Of a stretch of DNA of 6,701 nt, positions 6,259 to 6,701 are shown in pieces; position 1 is the first letter of the stretch, and the number at the start of each line of letters is the position of its first letter. The position numbers were made by a program, and so were the translations under genes. The stretch covers positions 1 to 6,701 of the forward strand of contig CAMFIY010000153.1 in NCBI GenBank assembly GCA_945952575.1. The letters run 5' to 3'. Source of the DNA: an uncultured Leucobacter sp. Its GTDB lineage: Bacteria; Actinomycetota; Actinomycetes; Actinomycetales; Microbacteriaceae. The notes below the pieces were generated by a model. The model ran no database searches. It saw only the letters and a program-made list of their open reading frames with translations, and was not told the origin of the DNA.

Positions 6259-6701
6259 ATGCAGGATCACTCACCCCGGCAAGCATCGACTGCGGGATCG
6301 CAGACCCTCTCGCGCGGACTGCTCGCCCTCGATGTTCTCGCGGAGGCCGATGGCCCGATCTCCATCGCCGAACTGGCCGCTCGGCTCGGGGTGCACCGAT
6401 CCAACGCCTATCGGCTGCTGCGCACGCTCGAGGAGCACCGCTACGTCGTGCGCGACGACGCGGGGCTGATCCGGCTCGGACCGCGGATCGCGGCGCTGGC
6501 CCGCGGCGTCTCCCCCGCTCTGCAGACCGCCGCACTGCCCGAGCTGACCGGGCTCGCGAACGCCATCGGGATGACGGCGTTCATCGCCGTCCTCGACATC
6601 GCCGACGAAGCCGAGGTCGTGACGCTCGTGAGCGTCGAGCCGACCCGGGCGCGCCCGGCGGTGGCGCAGCGACCCGGGGCCCGGCACCCCCTGGCGCACG
6701 G
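6259..6701 (+). CDS. IclR-family transcriptional regulator, 3' end beyond window
   Basis: The window holds the first 147 codons of a protein that would usually be about 250 residues. It has an N-terminal winged helix-turn-helix (about 16-80): SQTLSRGLLALDVLAE (14-29), the helix pair ISIAELAARLGVHRSNAYRL (34-53) with its recognition helix, then LRTLEEHRYV (54-63) and the wing DDAGLIRLGPRIAALARG (66-83). The effector-binding GAF-like domain begins near residue 85, and the family-typical RPGARHPLAHG (138-148) is just reached at the edge. The ATG at 6259 is the only in-frame start, because an in-frame TGA ends at 6240. It has no ribosome site and is probably leaderless. The gene is divergent from the hydroxylase gene across a 144-bp gap with an inverted repeat, so it probably controls that gene and itself in response to the aromatic substrate or its product. 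The effector is not determinable here. Confidence 0.93.
   Translation, partial: MQDHSPRQASTAGSQTLSRGLLALDVLAEADGPISIAELAARLGVHRSNAYRLLRTLEEHRYVVRDDAGLIRLGPRIAALARGVSPALQTAALPELTGLANAIGMTAFIAVLDIADEAEVVTLVSVEPTRARPAVAQRPGARHPLAH

Noticed and set aside
6251..6469. Alternative ATG at 6251 as the regulator start
   Set aside because: It is in a different frame from the winged-helix protein and gives an Arg/Ser/Pro-rich product without family features.

Overview
The window looks like chromosomal DNA from a high-GC actinobacterium, probably Microbacteriaceae or a relative. This is inferred from the strong G/C preference at third codon positions, frequent GTG starts, apparently leaderless starts with TANNNT-like -10 elements, and protein families typical of actinobacteria. 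No species can be named from the sequence alone.

There are five protein genes. (1) A minus-strand pair fills 1-3332: a beta-phosphoglucomutase-type HAD phosphatase-fold protein (2628-3332), followed by a GH65 glycoside phosphorylase (from 2631 to beyond the left edge). The two overlap by 4 bases. Together they form a compact disaccharide-salvage module: the phosphorylase releases beta-glucose 1-phosphate and the mutase turns it into glucose 6-phosphate. (2) A 225-bp divergent gap (3333-3557) holds six tandem copies of an 18-bp unit, next to the start of a plus-strand HhH-GPD 'base-excision repair-like' gene (3558-4127). (3) A minus-strand flavoprotein hydroxylase of the 3-hydroxybenzoate 4-monooxygenase (MobA) / phenol hydroxylase family (4138-6114) converges on the HhH gene with only 10 bp between stop codons. 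(4) A 144-bp AT-richer divergent gap (6115-6258) carries a perfect 17-bp inverted repeat. (5) On the plus strand beyond it starts an IclR-family regulator (6259 to beyond the right edge), the likely regulator of the hydroxylase and of itself.

In functional terms there are two unrelated metabolic units, one for alpha-glucobiose phosphorolysis and one for aromatic hydroxylation under IclR control, with an orphan repair-like gene between them. I see no RNA gene, CRISPR array, insertion sequence or phage gene. Nothing here is clearly an undescribed system. The points most worth a second look are the 18-bp array in the divergent promoter region, the layered IclR operator/promoter, and the HhH protein that lacks the usual catalytic residues.
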